In this document: piece after piece, positions 39,883-52,800 of the stretch
How the letters are laid out: the number at the start of each line of letters is the position of its first letter
Numbering within the stretch: the first letter of the stretch is position 1
Assembly: GCA_000499405.2 (NCBI GenBank)
Contig: HG738137.1
Span: forward strand, 1,674,001-1,738,000
Direction: 5' to 3'
DNA from: Onchocerca volvulus
Taxonomy: Eukaryota > Nematoda > Chromadorea > Rhabditida > Onchocercidae
Length of the DNA stretch: 64,000 nucleotides
Notes under the pieces: generated by a model
What the model saw: the letters and a program-made list of their open reading frames with translations, nothing else
The model's database searches: none
What the model was told of the DNA's origin: nothing
Position numbers and translations under genes: made by a program

Positions 39883-42800
39883 TCATAATTTTTTAAGCTT
39901 AACAAGAGCTGCTTCAGTGGATGTTTGCAACATTGGCGCAACAAAATATAACGCTGATAAATAAAGCGCTATAACAGTTGCTAATAAAAGTTCAAAGATA
40001 GCCGGTTTTGCTCGATGTGCCGTTAAGCGATCTTCGAGCACACCATAAAGTGATATATCCGCCAGGGAAACTGGTTCCACTATAGTTTGCCCAGAAGTGT
40101 ACCTGAAATTAATGGAAATTGCCAAGTTAAAGCAATCGATAATGTATAAATTGAGACCGCTATATTTCGCAAGTATGAAACCCAAAATTTTCAATCAAAT
40201 CCAAGAGGCTTAAATTTTAATCTCTAGAGAAAGATTAATGAAAGTAAAAATTTATATCTTTGCAAAAAATGAATATTAGAATTAACCTCAAATATTTTCA
40301 ATTTCATCATAAAATTTTTTTAACTTCATTACCAGTGATCATAAAAAATTTACGGTCATGTCTAGAACTTTTGCAAGTCTCACGCCAGTACATGAAGTGT
40401 GATCAAATAAAAAAAAAGTAGCATAAATTTTTGAGCAATAATGATCGTCACAATTATAAATCATTTTCCGCCAAATAAATAGCGTTTATGATTGTGACAA
40501 CATACCTGACTACAGTATCCCTAAGATTAGCAACAAGCCATTCGCTGTTAGCAGCCAAAGAACGAGATTTGCTTCCAAATTGCTGCAACCAGGTAGATAA
40601 TCGTTTTTTATTAACATCTCCCGGTGCCAGAATTGAACAAATTGAAATATTTTCTTCATTCGCACACTTTGTATTTGGCAAATTTAAAACATAAACCAAA
40701 AGAGCTTCACTGATAGTTCGTACATTTGCCTGGAAATCATCCAAAATTCAATGATTTAAATAATTTACCATGCAAAAATAAATTGGCGTATACAGAGAAT
40801 GATTTTGAGGTAGGATGGCTTCTCAGATACTATTGAAACGGCAGTGAATATCTCAAGTAAGTCGAAAACTATTATCTCATAATGGAAGATAAAAATTCGA
40901 ATCACCGATGGCAAGAGATGAAATAAACAAAAAGATTCTGTCCACCTGTTCCCATCATCTGTACAGGTCAAATTACTACACACACATAAACTGTAATAGA
41001 TAGGCATCATTTCCGAACCATTATTTGCGATTTTATGATTTTTAGGAAAATTATTGGAACTAAATTATAGCTAATTAACGAATGGAGCAAACAAATAAAA
41101 AAGTGAATCTAAAAACATACTTCCAGAACTTCCATATCGATTTGTGATGGTGTGTCCAGAATGGAATTTCGACCAAAATCAGTATGTGATTTGAAATGTG
41201 AAAGTGTAAGAGCGGGTAAACGTTGAATGGAAAATCTGGAAACTCAAGTGCTGTGATTTGCAGATGAATTAAATTCATCCAAAATTGAGATCTTGACTAA
41301 TTTTTTACAAAATAAAACAAAATTTTGAGAGATTATGTATATTGTAAGTTTCAATTTAAGTCTTACATATCAAGCATATATGAATAATACGATTTCTTTT
41401 TAACATAATTTTTATAGGTTAGTGAAAAATTTATGCAAAAATATGAAAAATTGTACCTCTCATGCTCCCAAGCAAGCATATCAGCATTCAAATTGATCTT
41501 TTTCGATATAATTTCAATAGTTCGATTAGGGAGTGTGGCATTTTTTAGCAACATAAAGAACCGTCCAACAGAAGATATTTCCGTAGGCATTTTTGATACA
41601 TGTGCAATAAGGCCGCCATCTTTGCCCACAGAATCAAGACACAAGACAAGTTCAATATTCGTTTCTGCAAATAGCTTTTAAAATGCACAGTTCCAAAGAA
41701 TTCCACAAAACTAACGCCCTCCCTTTTTATGCAAATCTTCAACATCCGAAATCTTAGAAGTCACATCTCTTTTCCTGCCCTGTAATATCTCTCTGTCGTC
41801 TAATCTATTCCGAAAGAACAGAATCAGTATTAATTAATCAAATAATAATTACCAGTCTGCTTATCAACATGTTCTTCCAGCCACTGACGACTACCTTGAT
41901 AATTGAATTTCCCACCAGCAGTGAGTAAAAACATCATATTATATTTGGGTTTCATCATATTCTGCAAGAGAATAAAAAGATTATTAAATGCAGTGTTTCA
42001 CTCGAAAAAAGTGAAGGAATATTCTAGCGCTCCGTAATGAGATAAAAAACATTAAAAAAAAAAAAAAGACTAGACAAAAGCAACAAAAAATAATTATTAC
42101 TTGGCAAAGTAATAGCAAACAAAATAAAGAAAAGAAATAGAAGTGAGCTGAATACGACTGAACGTAAGCAATCTACCCGAGAATAGAATCGTGTTATTAA
42201 AATCAAACACGATTTCAATTCTACGGGTTGACCGAAAACGACAGTAATTATTGATGGAAGGGTTGCAGAAAACTAATGCGTTCTATACTCAATAAATAAC
42301 GTAAATTATTAAAACATTATAAACTTACAGAACCATAAAAGCGCGAGAAAATAGCCAATAATTCGAGCAATGCTGCTACACCGCTTCCATTAGCATCTGC
42401 ACCAATTGCCAATCCTGGTATTGCTGAATGGCTATCATAGTGTGCCACGACAATTACAAATGGCGAATTTCGATCTGTTGACCAAAGATGCCCCTTGAAA
42501 ATAAAGTCTCATTTTTCTATTTCTTAATTAGTTTGCAGCCCTGAAATAATCTTTCTTGCTTTCCAGTTCTACCAAACCACTATTATTTTCTGTGACTCTG
42601 ACAGTGGAAGAATGTTTCTTTCTGGAAAAAAATCTGCATTTCAGTAAACAAGAAACGGTTGCAAAATTGGAAAAAAAGAGAAATAAATATATCATAATGG
42701 ACTCGAAAATATGGAAGATGATAAGGAGATACAGATACATCTCGAGCATTCATGCGAGTAATATAAAAAGGAAAACTAAACTGGGAATAACTTTAAACTG

Positions 42801-44487
42801 ACAGACTAAACAATAAATTATTGCAAATTAAAAACTACGTCATATTCGCAGACCAGTAACGATAGATCAAATACTGATTTGAATTTTTTTTTATCACAAA
42901 TTAGATCAAGATGGAATATATCCTATTCAAGTTTTAAAATCTAATAAATACAATTTGTGCAGAAAATAATAATAACGAGAAAAAACTTACTATGACATTA
43001 GCCGATTTTGGAGTCACAATATTATTCGAGACTGAAGCTGACGATGAAAACTGGAAAATATTTGCACTTATTGCGCCCAACAATTGCTGGACGGCAGTTG
43101 GAGACCTCAAAATTCCTATTCAGTAATGAAGCAGCAACTATTCATGGCATGCTGCACTATTAAACAATATATCATCTCATTACCCAAGATGGTAATATTT
43201 TCGTAATGTTTACCAATACTGTTTTTAAACTTTATCAAAACTTACGCTCAACTTATTTTGATGGAATGGAAAAGAAGGGAAAAATATTCTGCAGAAATTA
43301 ATAAATGCAAGAAACCTTTTCGAAAATGTTGCTATTTCTGTGACGAGGAGCTGCAACTCCGGTTGCTGCTGTACCACATATACTGCTGCATTAGTATTTA
43401 AATATAGAAGACTTTTTTCTAATGAAGCCAATTTCTGTAATCATTCATATTCTGTTTTTTTTCTTTAAATTCGGATCCAAGTATTGCATAATCTCAAGCT
43501 GATGACCTATTCAAGAATTATGAAATTCTTTATATGTAAAATTTAGGTAGAAAATATTGATGGATGACAGTCCAACCAATAATCTGTAGAACTGGAATAA
43601 TACAGATATTCCAGTAATAATTTCATATATTAGACTTGAACACTATTCTAACAGAATAGAATTATTTTTAAAAGGAAGAAATATATCAACTGATGACGTC
43701 ATCATTATTCTCTTTTACCGCGTGACATTATTTAGTATTCGATTTGGAATGATTCAAATAAAACATCAAAAGTTTAGGCTATGATTAATGGAAAAATCAA
43801 CAACTTGCCGTCTTCGTTGATGGTGTCAACGTATCTAAATTGGCAGGTAACACAATAATGATAGCACCAAATGCCTGATTAAATAAGACTTGTAAGTCGC
43901 GACCTAACAAGTCACGCCAATTTACAACCAAACAACGTCTGAGAACATTACTGTCTAATGATACGGCTTCATATATTACTGCAAATTGATTTCAAAATAT
44001 TGAAGAAATATGTATATCAAAGCCAGAAACTAAATCAGCTTAAATTATAGTTCGATTCAAATAAAAGTCATCATTATTTTATCACATATAATAGTTAAAA
44101 AAGATGTGAAAGAAAGGACTGATATATCTTTTTTAGTGAAATGTATTATTACGACAACCAAACATATATAATCACGTAAATCATAATGATTTGATTTAAT
44201 CGGGATCTTCGAACCAAAATATTTTAAATTAAGACATTATAAACTCAAAAATCAATAATATATTCCTAAAAATTAAACTAACAAATGCTAAAATATATCT
44301 TACCTTGCCAGGAACGACTACCATGAGAGGTACCAACGATATCATATTGTTGCAAACGATAAGCTTTGAATTCCAACTCAACAGAATCACCGAACTGTGA
44401 GCTACTAGTAACGCACCATGTTAGCAACATTGACATATAGATAAACACCACCGGATTTCTTAATTCGTCCAAAAATTCATCTAACAT
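39883..44487 (-). CDS. nra-2: Nicalin (NCLN), ER membrane complex subunit
   Basis: Ten exons join in phase to 542 residues (human protein 563): 44487-44304, 43978-43809, 43434-43316, 43105-42991, 42493-42329, 41961-41853, 41664-41457, 41235-41121, 40729-40506 and 40102-39883. Family landmarks run in order: AYRLQQYD near the start, [72 protein letters not shown], and a C-terminal [17 protein letters not shown] membrane segment. An N-terminal hydrophobic segment (about residues 10-30) acts as signal or anchor. Nicalin has an aminopeptidase-like fold without peptidase activity. With NOMO and TMEM147 it helps assemble multipass ER membrane proteins; in C. elegans NRA-2 affects receptor subunit composition. 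Intron 2 uses a GC donor (see findings). The gene is divergent from cox-5B. Confidence 0.93.
42187..42214. repeat. 9-bp hairpin in nicalin intron 5
   Basis: AATCGTGTT pairs perfectly with AACACGATT across a 10-base loop, and TAGAAT/ATTCTA can extend the stem outward. It is intronic, with no sign of a tRNA or known RNA. Confidence 0.4.
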
Positions 44488-46039
44488 TTTTCTCTACAAA
44501 AATTTATTAAAATTTGCATCACCTACATATGGCAAATTTCCTTCTTTGCAATAAACAAACTACATCCAATCAAGTGCTTCATTGCTAGTGGTATTGAAAG
44601 TAACTGCTACAGTTAACTAAAAATTTTCTAATGAATTATTTATAAGACATGCTATTCCACGAATACTTGTGACATCAATCGATCAGTTCATGTGTTTAAA
44701 TTCGAATTTGATGTGTAAGTCAAACAAGATAGTGCAAATCGATGTTGAAAAGATACAACTAATGTTTATATATTATTCCACAGATATCTATATCTATTCC
44801 AATTATTAGACGATAGGTACAAAATAAGAAATCTAAGAAGGAGGAATTACAACGGATATTTTCATAAACTACTGAAATAATCGAAGATACGATAAACTAA
44901 ACATCGGGAAATTTCAAGATAGATATTTCTGGAAACAAATCGCAAGCAGTATAACCAAAACACTTTCTAATTATATCTATTATATATTACTGTAAATATT
45001 ACTAAGATATCCACATATAAGTATAAGTAAGCATCTTATACAATAAGTTCCGATTCTAAACCTCAACTTCATCAACCATAACCCATGTCATACTGATTTG
45101 CCATAACCCATATCATATTGACTTACTGTAGCGCGTATTTTATGTAACTGATACCTATTTAACTTACCTTTAATTTACGTAACTGATACTTGATTGATAC
45201 GTAATTGATACTTAGTAACGTATCTGATCTTTAACTTACTTAACTAATTCTTATTGTAAGATTCACATATACCTCAACTGCTCCTCAAGTAGTCACTACC
45301 TACCGTAACACATACCGTAGTACACCAAGGACTCGCCAAACACCGTAAGGCATACCATACCTATCCCAACGAATCGTTACTTATCGTGACATACACCTAA
45401 AGTAACGTGAATCAAAAAATAAGAGAGCAAAGATGAACGAAGAGGTAGCAATGCCTAATGCAATGGCTTTTCGTTCCCAATGCGAGTGCTAAGTAGCAAT
45501 TGTAATTTAAAGAGTGTGTAAAATAGGAGGAAGAAGAGATAAAACATACACAAAAATATTGCCAAGTTTTACAATTAGACAATCAAATATGAGAAATACA
45601 TCTTTTTTAGACAGATTGTAGTCTCAAAAGCTCATATACTAGTTATCTGAGCGGGCTGAGCAAGGTGGTAGTTCTTTTCAGATTTAATTAATTCTTCATA
45701 TCTGGATTAATTGCTCACGGCCTTCCTATAATTAGGACGGGCTATACTATTTTATTAGTTAATTATCTTACCTGGACTAGTTTTTACCGTATTTATAAAA
45801 AGTTGTACTTTTTAAAATTTGTTCTTTAATTTGTATTTTATCAAATTATTGTTTGTAAATTACAACAACAGCTTAAACAGCGGCAATTAACACATCAATA
45901 TTCTTGGACGAAATTTTCTCTTAAAATTCATTTTTGGTTTTATCTAAACTTTTATCACAATAACTGTTTGCTCTTTTGTATTAGTTATTCAGTATTTGTA
46001 TTTTTATATAACCGTCACTAATTTTGTTATTTTCAAGAA
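44488..46039. other. Divergent intergenic region between nicalin and cox-5B
   Basis: A 1.55-kb stretch that should hold the promoters of both genes. About 45060-45420 is unusual: it is built of degenerate GTAACTGATAC, TTAACTTAC and TACCGTA units and is clearly less AT-rich than its flanks. No protein-coding frame with convincing composition was found. Confidence 0.5.
45060..45420. repeat. Degenerate GTAAC/TACC-rich repeat block
   Basis: Motifs such as GTAACTGATAC (twice), GATACGTAATTGATAC, AACCCATGTCAT/AACCCATATCAT and CCGTAACACATACCGTAG recur at irregular spacing. The block lies between the divergent starts of nicalin and cox-5B. It looks like an old minisatellite. Confidence 0.45.
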
Positions 46040-47361
46040 ATGGCTCAACTTTATGCACGCAGATTATTGACCGGTTTGACGCGTAATACGACAGCATTAC
46101 GTGCAGTAACAATATGCATGAAACGTCCATACGCAAAAGTTGCTTCACCTGAAGACTATGGACATTGTAAGAGGGAATTTGATTAATTACATTTACTTGT
46201 CCATAATAAGTTAACAATTTTATTTGATCAAATCCTTTTTATTCCATTTATTTGACTTCTTTATGCTTCAGTCTCTTAGAGAGATATTTGAGGAAGGTAT
46301 AATCTGGATTGCTTAGTTTCATTTCCCAATGCAACACTAAATATATGTGTTTCAATTATTGAAGTAAAATAAATTTAATACTGGGTAATATATGGTATTG
46401 AATGAATTAGTTGTTAAATTTGAGAATTAATCACACGATATTGACATGTTAATGGGATTTTATTGTGTCACTACAAAAAAAAAAAGAAAAAAAATCGGAT
46501 CTCATAAATAACTGTTAATTTGTCATTAATATTACCGATACTTTTTTTTATCCTATCCGAGATTTGATTTAATTTAAATTGTTTGCAGATACGGATCCGT
46601 TGGAAGCACACGAGGAATCAATGACTAGAAGACATCTCGTCGCAACACTGGCTGGTGATGATGTAAGTTGCTGAGCTCAGTTTTAAAGTCTCAGGTTAAA
46701 ATTATAGTGCTGTCGGATAATCCGAGTCAAAAAAAGATAAAATTAGGAATTTTGCAGAGGGTGTAAGAGACTGCATTGTATCTCATTCGCTTTTTTTTTT
46801 TAAGCCGTATCGATTTGCTTGAGATTTCAATGATTTACTTCCCATTGAAACGGATTACTATTTTTAGCGTTATGAGACAAAAGTTTACTATAAATTGGAA
46901 AATTCGTCGCGAGAAAACCCGAATCTTATCCCTTCGGATCTTGATTATCGTCTTGTAGCTTGCTTCTGTTAGTTTATGTTTCAATTTCAAATTTGAAATC
47001 GATATAATTCTCTGATATCATCTAATGGAGTAGTTTTTTCATTGTAACTAATGGTTTTGCAGGCAAACGAACACCGTGTATTTTGTGCAAAATTAAAAAC
47101 AGTCCTACTAAATCTTTTTTTTTTTTTTTCTTTAAAGATCTTTATATTAAAAGACTCCAATATTAATTGAGATATTTTAATATAATCGATGAAATCATTT
47201 GTTAGGGATAAGAGTGCCTTTCTGTAAGTCAGCATTTTGTTGCAGGTGAGCCAGACACAACTTTTCCGGTACTCTTTGTTGTACATGAAGGTGAACCACA
47301 ACGTTGCCGTTGTGGCCATTGGTATAAGCTCATTGATCAAGCAGGCGCGGATCATGTCTGA
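46040..47361 (+). CDS. cox-5B: Cytochrome c oxidase subunit 5B (Vb)
   Basis: Four exons join in phase: 46040-46166, 46589-46662, 46868-46967 and 47246-47361, giving 138 residues. The N-terminus is Arg-rich and lacks acids for about 30 residues, as expected of a mitochondrial presequence. The mature part has TDPLEAHEESMTRRHL, SRENPNLIPSDLDYRLVACFC, then VHEGEPQRCRCGHWYKLID. These match the subunit Vb pattern, where four Cys bind zinc on the matrix side of complex IV. The first Cys pair is CFC; the second is CRC rather than the CPRC of the human protein, one residue shorter. The protein is a nuclear-encoded structural subunit of the terminal respiratory oxidase. A long minus-strand open frame over exons 3-4 is a shadow. 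Confidence 0.9.
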
Positions 47362-47819
47362 ACCTATCCTTTTTATTTTAAAAATTTAAAGTATTGTTTG
47401 TCTCGATATTAGATTTAGGCAACTTATATTCTTTCAATTTCAGATGTGATTATTTCTTGTTGTATTCTCCTTTTTTTTGTACATAAAAGTGAGATGCAGT
47501 TGGTTCGTGAACCTCTCAAGAAATTCACCACTAGTATTCTTCAGGATTTCGCTATGATATTTTAGAGTAAGAAAATCCATCTCGAATATTGTAGTTAATC
47601 CGACATTTCAGTTCAAATTTAATTCGATTATAGCTTTTACCTCATTAACAAATCTCACATTAGCCAGTTTTGCAAAACCAGTAAATAAGATTGTATGAAT
47701 AGCATGATTATAATCATAAATTTCTGCTAAATAATTGTATTAAAGGATCGATATTATAATGAACAAAATAATAAAGTCGGACATATTTGGTTTATTTTAT
47801 TTTTATTTTTTTGATAAAG
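47362..47819. other. Gap between cox-5B and the next plus-strand gene
   Basis: Contains the cox-5B 3' end. An ATG-led coding-like patch near 47493 (MQLVREPLKKFTTS, then a stop) could be part of a first exon of the downstream gene, but no donor with the right phase was found. Confidence 0.3.
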
Positions 47820-48596
47820 AAAAGAAAAAAAAAAACCAGATCCAACACAGAAAAAAAAAGCTCAAAACACCGATCTGGAAGATATTAACGACAAGAAAAG
47901 GGGACCATCAAAGTATCGTAAGTTAAGCATTGCTTCAGATATAAGCTAATAACTCATGCCGTTCTCTTCAAAGATCAGAATATTGCTAAAAAATTAGGAA
48001 AAAGTAAGGAAAGGATATTGTTTATTGGAAGATCAAATTTAATAAGGTGAGTGATAGCAGATAATTATATTATCTAAAACCAGAATAACTTACTTTTTTA
48101 ATGATATGTTATATTTGATTATAATTTCTGTTCATATTTTATTCTGCGAAAGATGATATGACAAGATAGGGAAGTTTATAAATGAAGAATTGATCGAAAT
48201 TTCCAGCAGTTGTCTTAAGCACTTCAAAGATGATGAGGAACTGCATTATTTTATCCCAATCTGTTTAGAATATATTTTCTCTATTAATTTTCTTATTAAA
48301 GCTCAAATGAAAAATACAGAATAATATTTGAATCATTTTTATCTTTTCCTTCTTCAAACTCAAATGATAGTGACAGGATATGGCAGTTACGAAAGAATGG
48401 TTGAAGAAAATGACTCAAACTATATCAAATTTCGGAAAAATTAACGAAGAAAACAATAATAAAGCGAATTCATGACAGATCTAGTTACAATACAAAGAAA
48501 AAAAATGAAAGAAATATTTCAGTGAAAATAAGATCAGTGAAGCCAAAGACATCATCATCACTATGCATCGTCACGAAAAATGAAAATATACCTTAA
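47820..48596 (+). CDS. Unidentified basic protein, four phase-compatible exons, 5' end unresolved
   Basis: Exons about 47820-47917, 47974-48046, 48207-48262 and 48523-48596 (TAA) keep one frame through three junctions with leftovers of one, two and one bases. The donors are GTAAGT, GTGAGT and GTTTAG, and the acceptors CTTCAAAG, TTTCCAG and ATTTCAG. Translation includes DINDKKRGPSKY, then NIAKKLGKSKERILFIGRS, then CLKHFKDDEELHYFIPI, ending in TKNENIP. The composition is Lys-rich with ordinary hydrophobic spacing. I recognise no family. It lies on the same strand about 460 bp after cox-5B, so a two-gene operon or a separate short gene are both possible. The poly(A)-like start of the first exon makes its frame the weakest part. 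Confidence 0.4.
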
Positions 48597-49816
48597 TGAC
48601 AGAACAAAAAAGTTTAAAATCCACAGTACTTCTGAAGCATTGAATTCTTAAGCGATTTAACCAAATAGTTTCTATTTATAAAAGCCAACAATGACAAGAA
48701 AAACAAAACAAACATCCAACAAAAGAAAAAACTGCACGTGATTGCAGAAAGTAGAACAATGAAATTAAATGTGCAGTTCTATAAATAAATAAAAGTGATA
48801 ACTATAATACTGCTTAACAATTTTGAAAAAACAAATACGAAGATGTAAGGAAATCAAAGTAACATGTCTTAATTACCAAGATGATTACTTGTTCTTTCGA
48901 AACTTTAAGCCTAACAATATTGTCTAACAATATTACAATTTACATTGATAACAATCAAGAATTAAATGTTAGAAAAATATGTTATTTCGAGCAAATAAAT
49001 GATTTCTCTCCTTATATTACTGGATAGAATTAAAATTTAAATTCAAATTCAATTAAATAAACACTAAGGCTGTTTAAATTCCTCATAGCTAGCCATTTAT
49101 AGCTTCATTTGTCAGAATACACTGTAGAAAATGAAACTAGTCTTTCCTTCTTTTTCTGCTAAGGCCTTCTTATTATTCATTTCTTGATAAATTTTGTTTT
49201 CTTTTTGCTCATTCTATATATTTTAACCAAAATTCGAATCTTATTAAATCATTTATAAAAGAAAAAGAAATGATTAACAGGGTGAAATAAAAATTGAAGG
49301 AAAAAATTGAAATTGTAAATTTACTGAAATATTCGAACATATTTGAGATTTTGAATTCCAGATTATCTTAAAAATAAATTTCATTTTTTGAACTCTATAT
49401 CTTCACAAATTACCAGTCAATGATAAGTTAATGAATTGAGCCAATAAACTTAATAACTTTTTGGATAAGCTGATACTTATTTTGATTTGCATAACATTTT
49501 GCTATAACTACATTTTAAAGGAATTAATTTTCTCCAAATCCGGAATTCCTGGAAGTCAAAATAAAAAAAAGTGTTAAAATCCCATGCAATATTAGTTGTA
49601 TAAGTTTAAAAACGCTAATATATATCAAAATGACTAATATCTTCAAAATTGCACTACCTCACTGAAGCTACTTAAAATCTTCGCCACGATTAAATTCTAG
49701 AAACTGATAAACAAAGAACTGTCCAAAAATAGATAAAGTAACCCAATAACAAAAGATGAAACAGTATTCAATATAATTCATATAAAAGAACCAAGGAACT
49801 ATAAAAATCTTTTCTC
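48597..49816. other. Gene-free A-rich stretch
   Basis: No further exon with splice-phase support was found. The right end should include the 3' untranslated region of the minus-strand TLC-domain gene. Confidence 0.45.
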
Positions 49817-52800
49817 TCAAGCAATAACCTCAATCTCATCTTCATCATGAAGCTCATCGTTAGTTTCCCCTGCAGCTTGTGTTATAACTTGCACAGGACT
49901 GGCTGGTACACCACGTTTTCGTTTCTTACCTAACAATCCATCAGCAGCCAAAACTCTAAAAACTTTCAATATCTCTTGAAATTCACCTTTAAAAATTTTT
50001 GAGAAGTAAAACAGAAAAATTTTTCGAATATTTTTTTTTATATAGCATAATATTAAAGTTCCATGATATTCAAGAAAATGCAAAGATTATTTAGTAGAGT
50101 AGGTGAAACGTTGCGTGATGAAAATTCTGATAGAAAATGGAGAGAGACTGGAAAAAGAACCTCATATTGAAACAATTTAAAATCAATATACTTCAAATTA
50201 TGAGGATCACCATTTTAATATCATTCGATGATATAAAATTTTCATATTTAGCCATTTCAACATTTAAAATCATTTCCATTTAAAAACTCACCTATATAGA
50301 AGGACGATATTATTAATGGCGAGTGAAACGATGACGACAAATGCGATCAATATAAGATACCATACCATTTTCCAAACCGTCGTAATTTGCCAGTACAATA
50401 AGTAAATGCTAACAACCATGCGAAATATAATAAATGTGACAATATTTAATAATGCAATGATACGAAATGGTGTCGAAGATTTGTTAACTCGATAAAGATT
50501 CAACATACAACGCAAATGCAGGAAAATGCTGTTAAGTTCCATCAGAAGTCCGCAGACAACTACTCCTAAAGTTTGATAATAGATACCGACAATGATGTAG
50601 ATAGAACTAAACTACTTATTTCTTCAAGGAAAAAGCTGAAATTAAAAGAAGAATTCGGAAAACATGTTCCTTCTGTCGGAAAAAACCGAAATAACTGTAT
50701 CGTAAAAATTTGAATTTAAACTGTTTTGTACGTGTGATCATTTGATGTAATAGTGAACGGTTGTTAGCTATTCACATGAGTCATTTTTTTTTGACATTGT
50801 TAATCAATTGCTACGATTTCATCATCTTCGCGCGCTTTTCTTTGTTTATTTCATTACATAAATCCAGACATCCTTTCTTTGTGTCAAAGGATGTCTATCT
50901 CACATGCTCATTAACCTTGTGACCTTGTAATATATATTGGCTCTTTACGGCTATCTATGTAACCACGCCTACTTCCTTCACAGTATATAAAGGGAGGATT
51001 TTCTCATAAGAATACTTCACCTTTACTTTTCACTTTCTACACTTGTATCCACACCATCAATGCTTTCAAATCCTTTCTCCCGATATTCTTTGTACTTTAG
51101 TCGACAATAAATCATCGACATATTGGACTCGTTTTATGGTTTACAATAAAATTTTTAACTGGTCGTACGCTCACAATACTCTACGTGACAAAGGATATAC
51201 GTAAGTAATCTTGTTACGAAGTATCCCCTTTTTTTTACTAATACAAATTAGCAATTTTTATATCGCAAAAAAAAATCCGCGACACCTTCATTAACGTGGC
51301 ATGTTAATGAAATAACATGTTTTCCGATTTCTTTTTAACATGTTACTTTTTTTACTTAATGGACAAAGATCTTCCTCATGAAAGTGCATGTACTATCAAA
51401 AATAGTACATGTTTTTTACTGTTTTTATTACACCATGCTGAAGAACAGGTTATCAAAACATAAAAAAAAAAAAAAAGAAAAAAATTTAAATAAGAAAGGA
51501 TTCAAAAATACAGCTGAAAAGAAAACCTAAAAACTTATCCGTTGCGTAGTTGCTACCAAACGCTAAAAGAACAATAACATGATGAAAGAGCAATTCAATG
51601 ATCCGTAATGACTGTTCATTAATAAGCAAATCGATAATGTCATGTATCAGATAGCCCGTTGAAACTATCAACTATAATAAATAAAATTTTTAAATCAGTA
51701 ATTTTTGCATTTCAGTTATTACAACAATCTTATTTCTACCAAGAAAAAATGTATTATATCGCAGTATGTTTCCTGTACCTTGTTTTCTCTTATATTTTCA
51801 GTTTATAATTCAGTTTGAATTCAATAATTGATAATTGTCAATTAGTGGATTAATTTGTCACTCTGGTCATCTTATCGTAGTGATGAAAGACATCTGATCA
51901 TAGATTTTAGTTCAATTAGTTTTTCTAAACTCATATCACAGAAATGACGGAATTAAAAGACGAAATAGCCAGGAATAGAAGAAATAGTCGCAGTTAATTC
52001 TAGAGAAAGATATGAAGAAAACTCACCAGATAATGAGCCATAGTATTTTTATAATTTACCATATCTTCCATTAATTTTGGATAAACAATCATTGCATAAA
52101 GTGCCCAGAAACCGGACACTACTGAATGTCCTAATGAAACAGCTTCACTGCTAATTTTCCAGCGCCTATTTGGAGATGCGACCTGTAATCAAAGTCGAAT
52201 AAAATTAAGGTTGTTAAAACATAGGATTTCCCACTTATCTTGGAAATAACCAGATTTCGCGCCATCGATATGAGTTCAACTTCATAATACGTTCTTGTCT
52301 TACATAATGGTTCACGCGAAAATGAAAATAGATAAAAATATTTGAAAATGATGAAAATAACTAAAAATTCCTAAACATACCAACAATGGTTGACTGCTAT
52401 GGATATCCACAACAGCATTTGAATGATCCGTCTTTCTACCCCATCCAAAATATGAAAATGTTTTGAAAGTACAAGTTCCAAATAAATACCATCGAACAAT
52501 AAATTGCAAGAAACGAAAGCAAAGAAATGATAATAACACCTAAAACAAATATTTAATTTTTAAATTATCAGATTAGGGCTTGTTATAAAAAAAACCAAAG
52601 GTAAACAAACACAAACCACTTATCCAAACAAACACAAACCACTTATCCAAACAGACTTTTTAACCTTCATTCTATGTTGAATGATATATTTCAGTATGTT
52701 GTATCCGCGTATTTTGCAATAACAAATAGGCAATCAACATCGAATATAATGCAACTTTATTGCTTATGCATAAGATATCTTATTTATTTGGCATTTTAAT

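Noticed and set aside
41433..41681. 82-codon plus-strand open frame
   Set aside because: Antisense to nicalin exon 7, which carries clear family motifs.
42187..42214. Possible tRNA-like fold in nicalin intron 5
   Set aside because: Only one stem forms; no acceptor stem, anticodon arm or B-box (GGTTCGAATCC-like) is present.
46987..47355. 122-codon minus-strand open frame
   Set aside because: It lies antisense to cox-5B exon 4, whose translation matches COX5B with phase-consistent splicing; the minus frame is a shadow.
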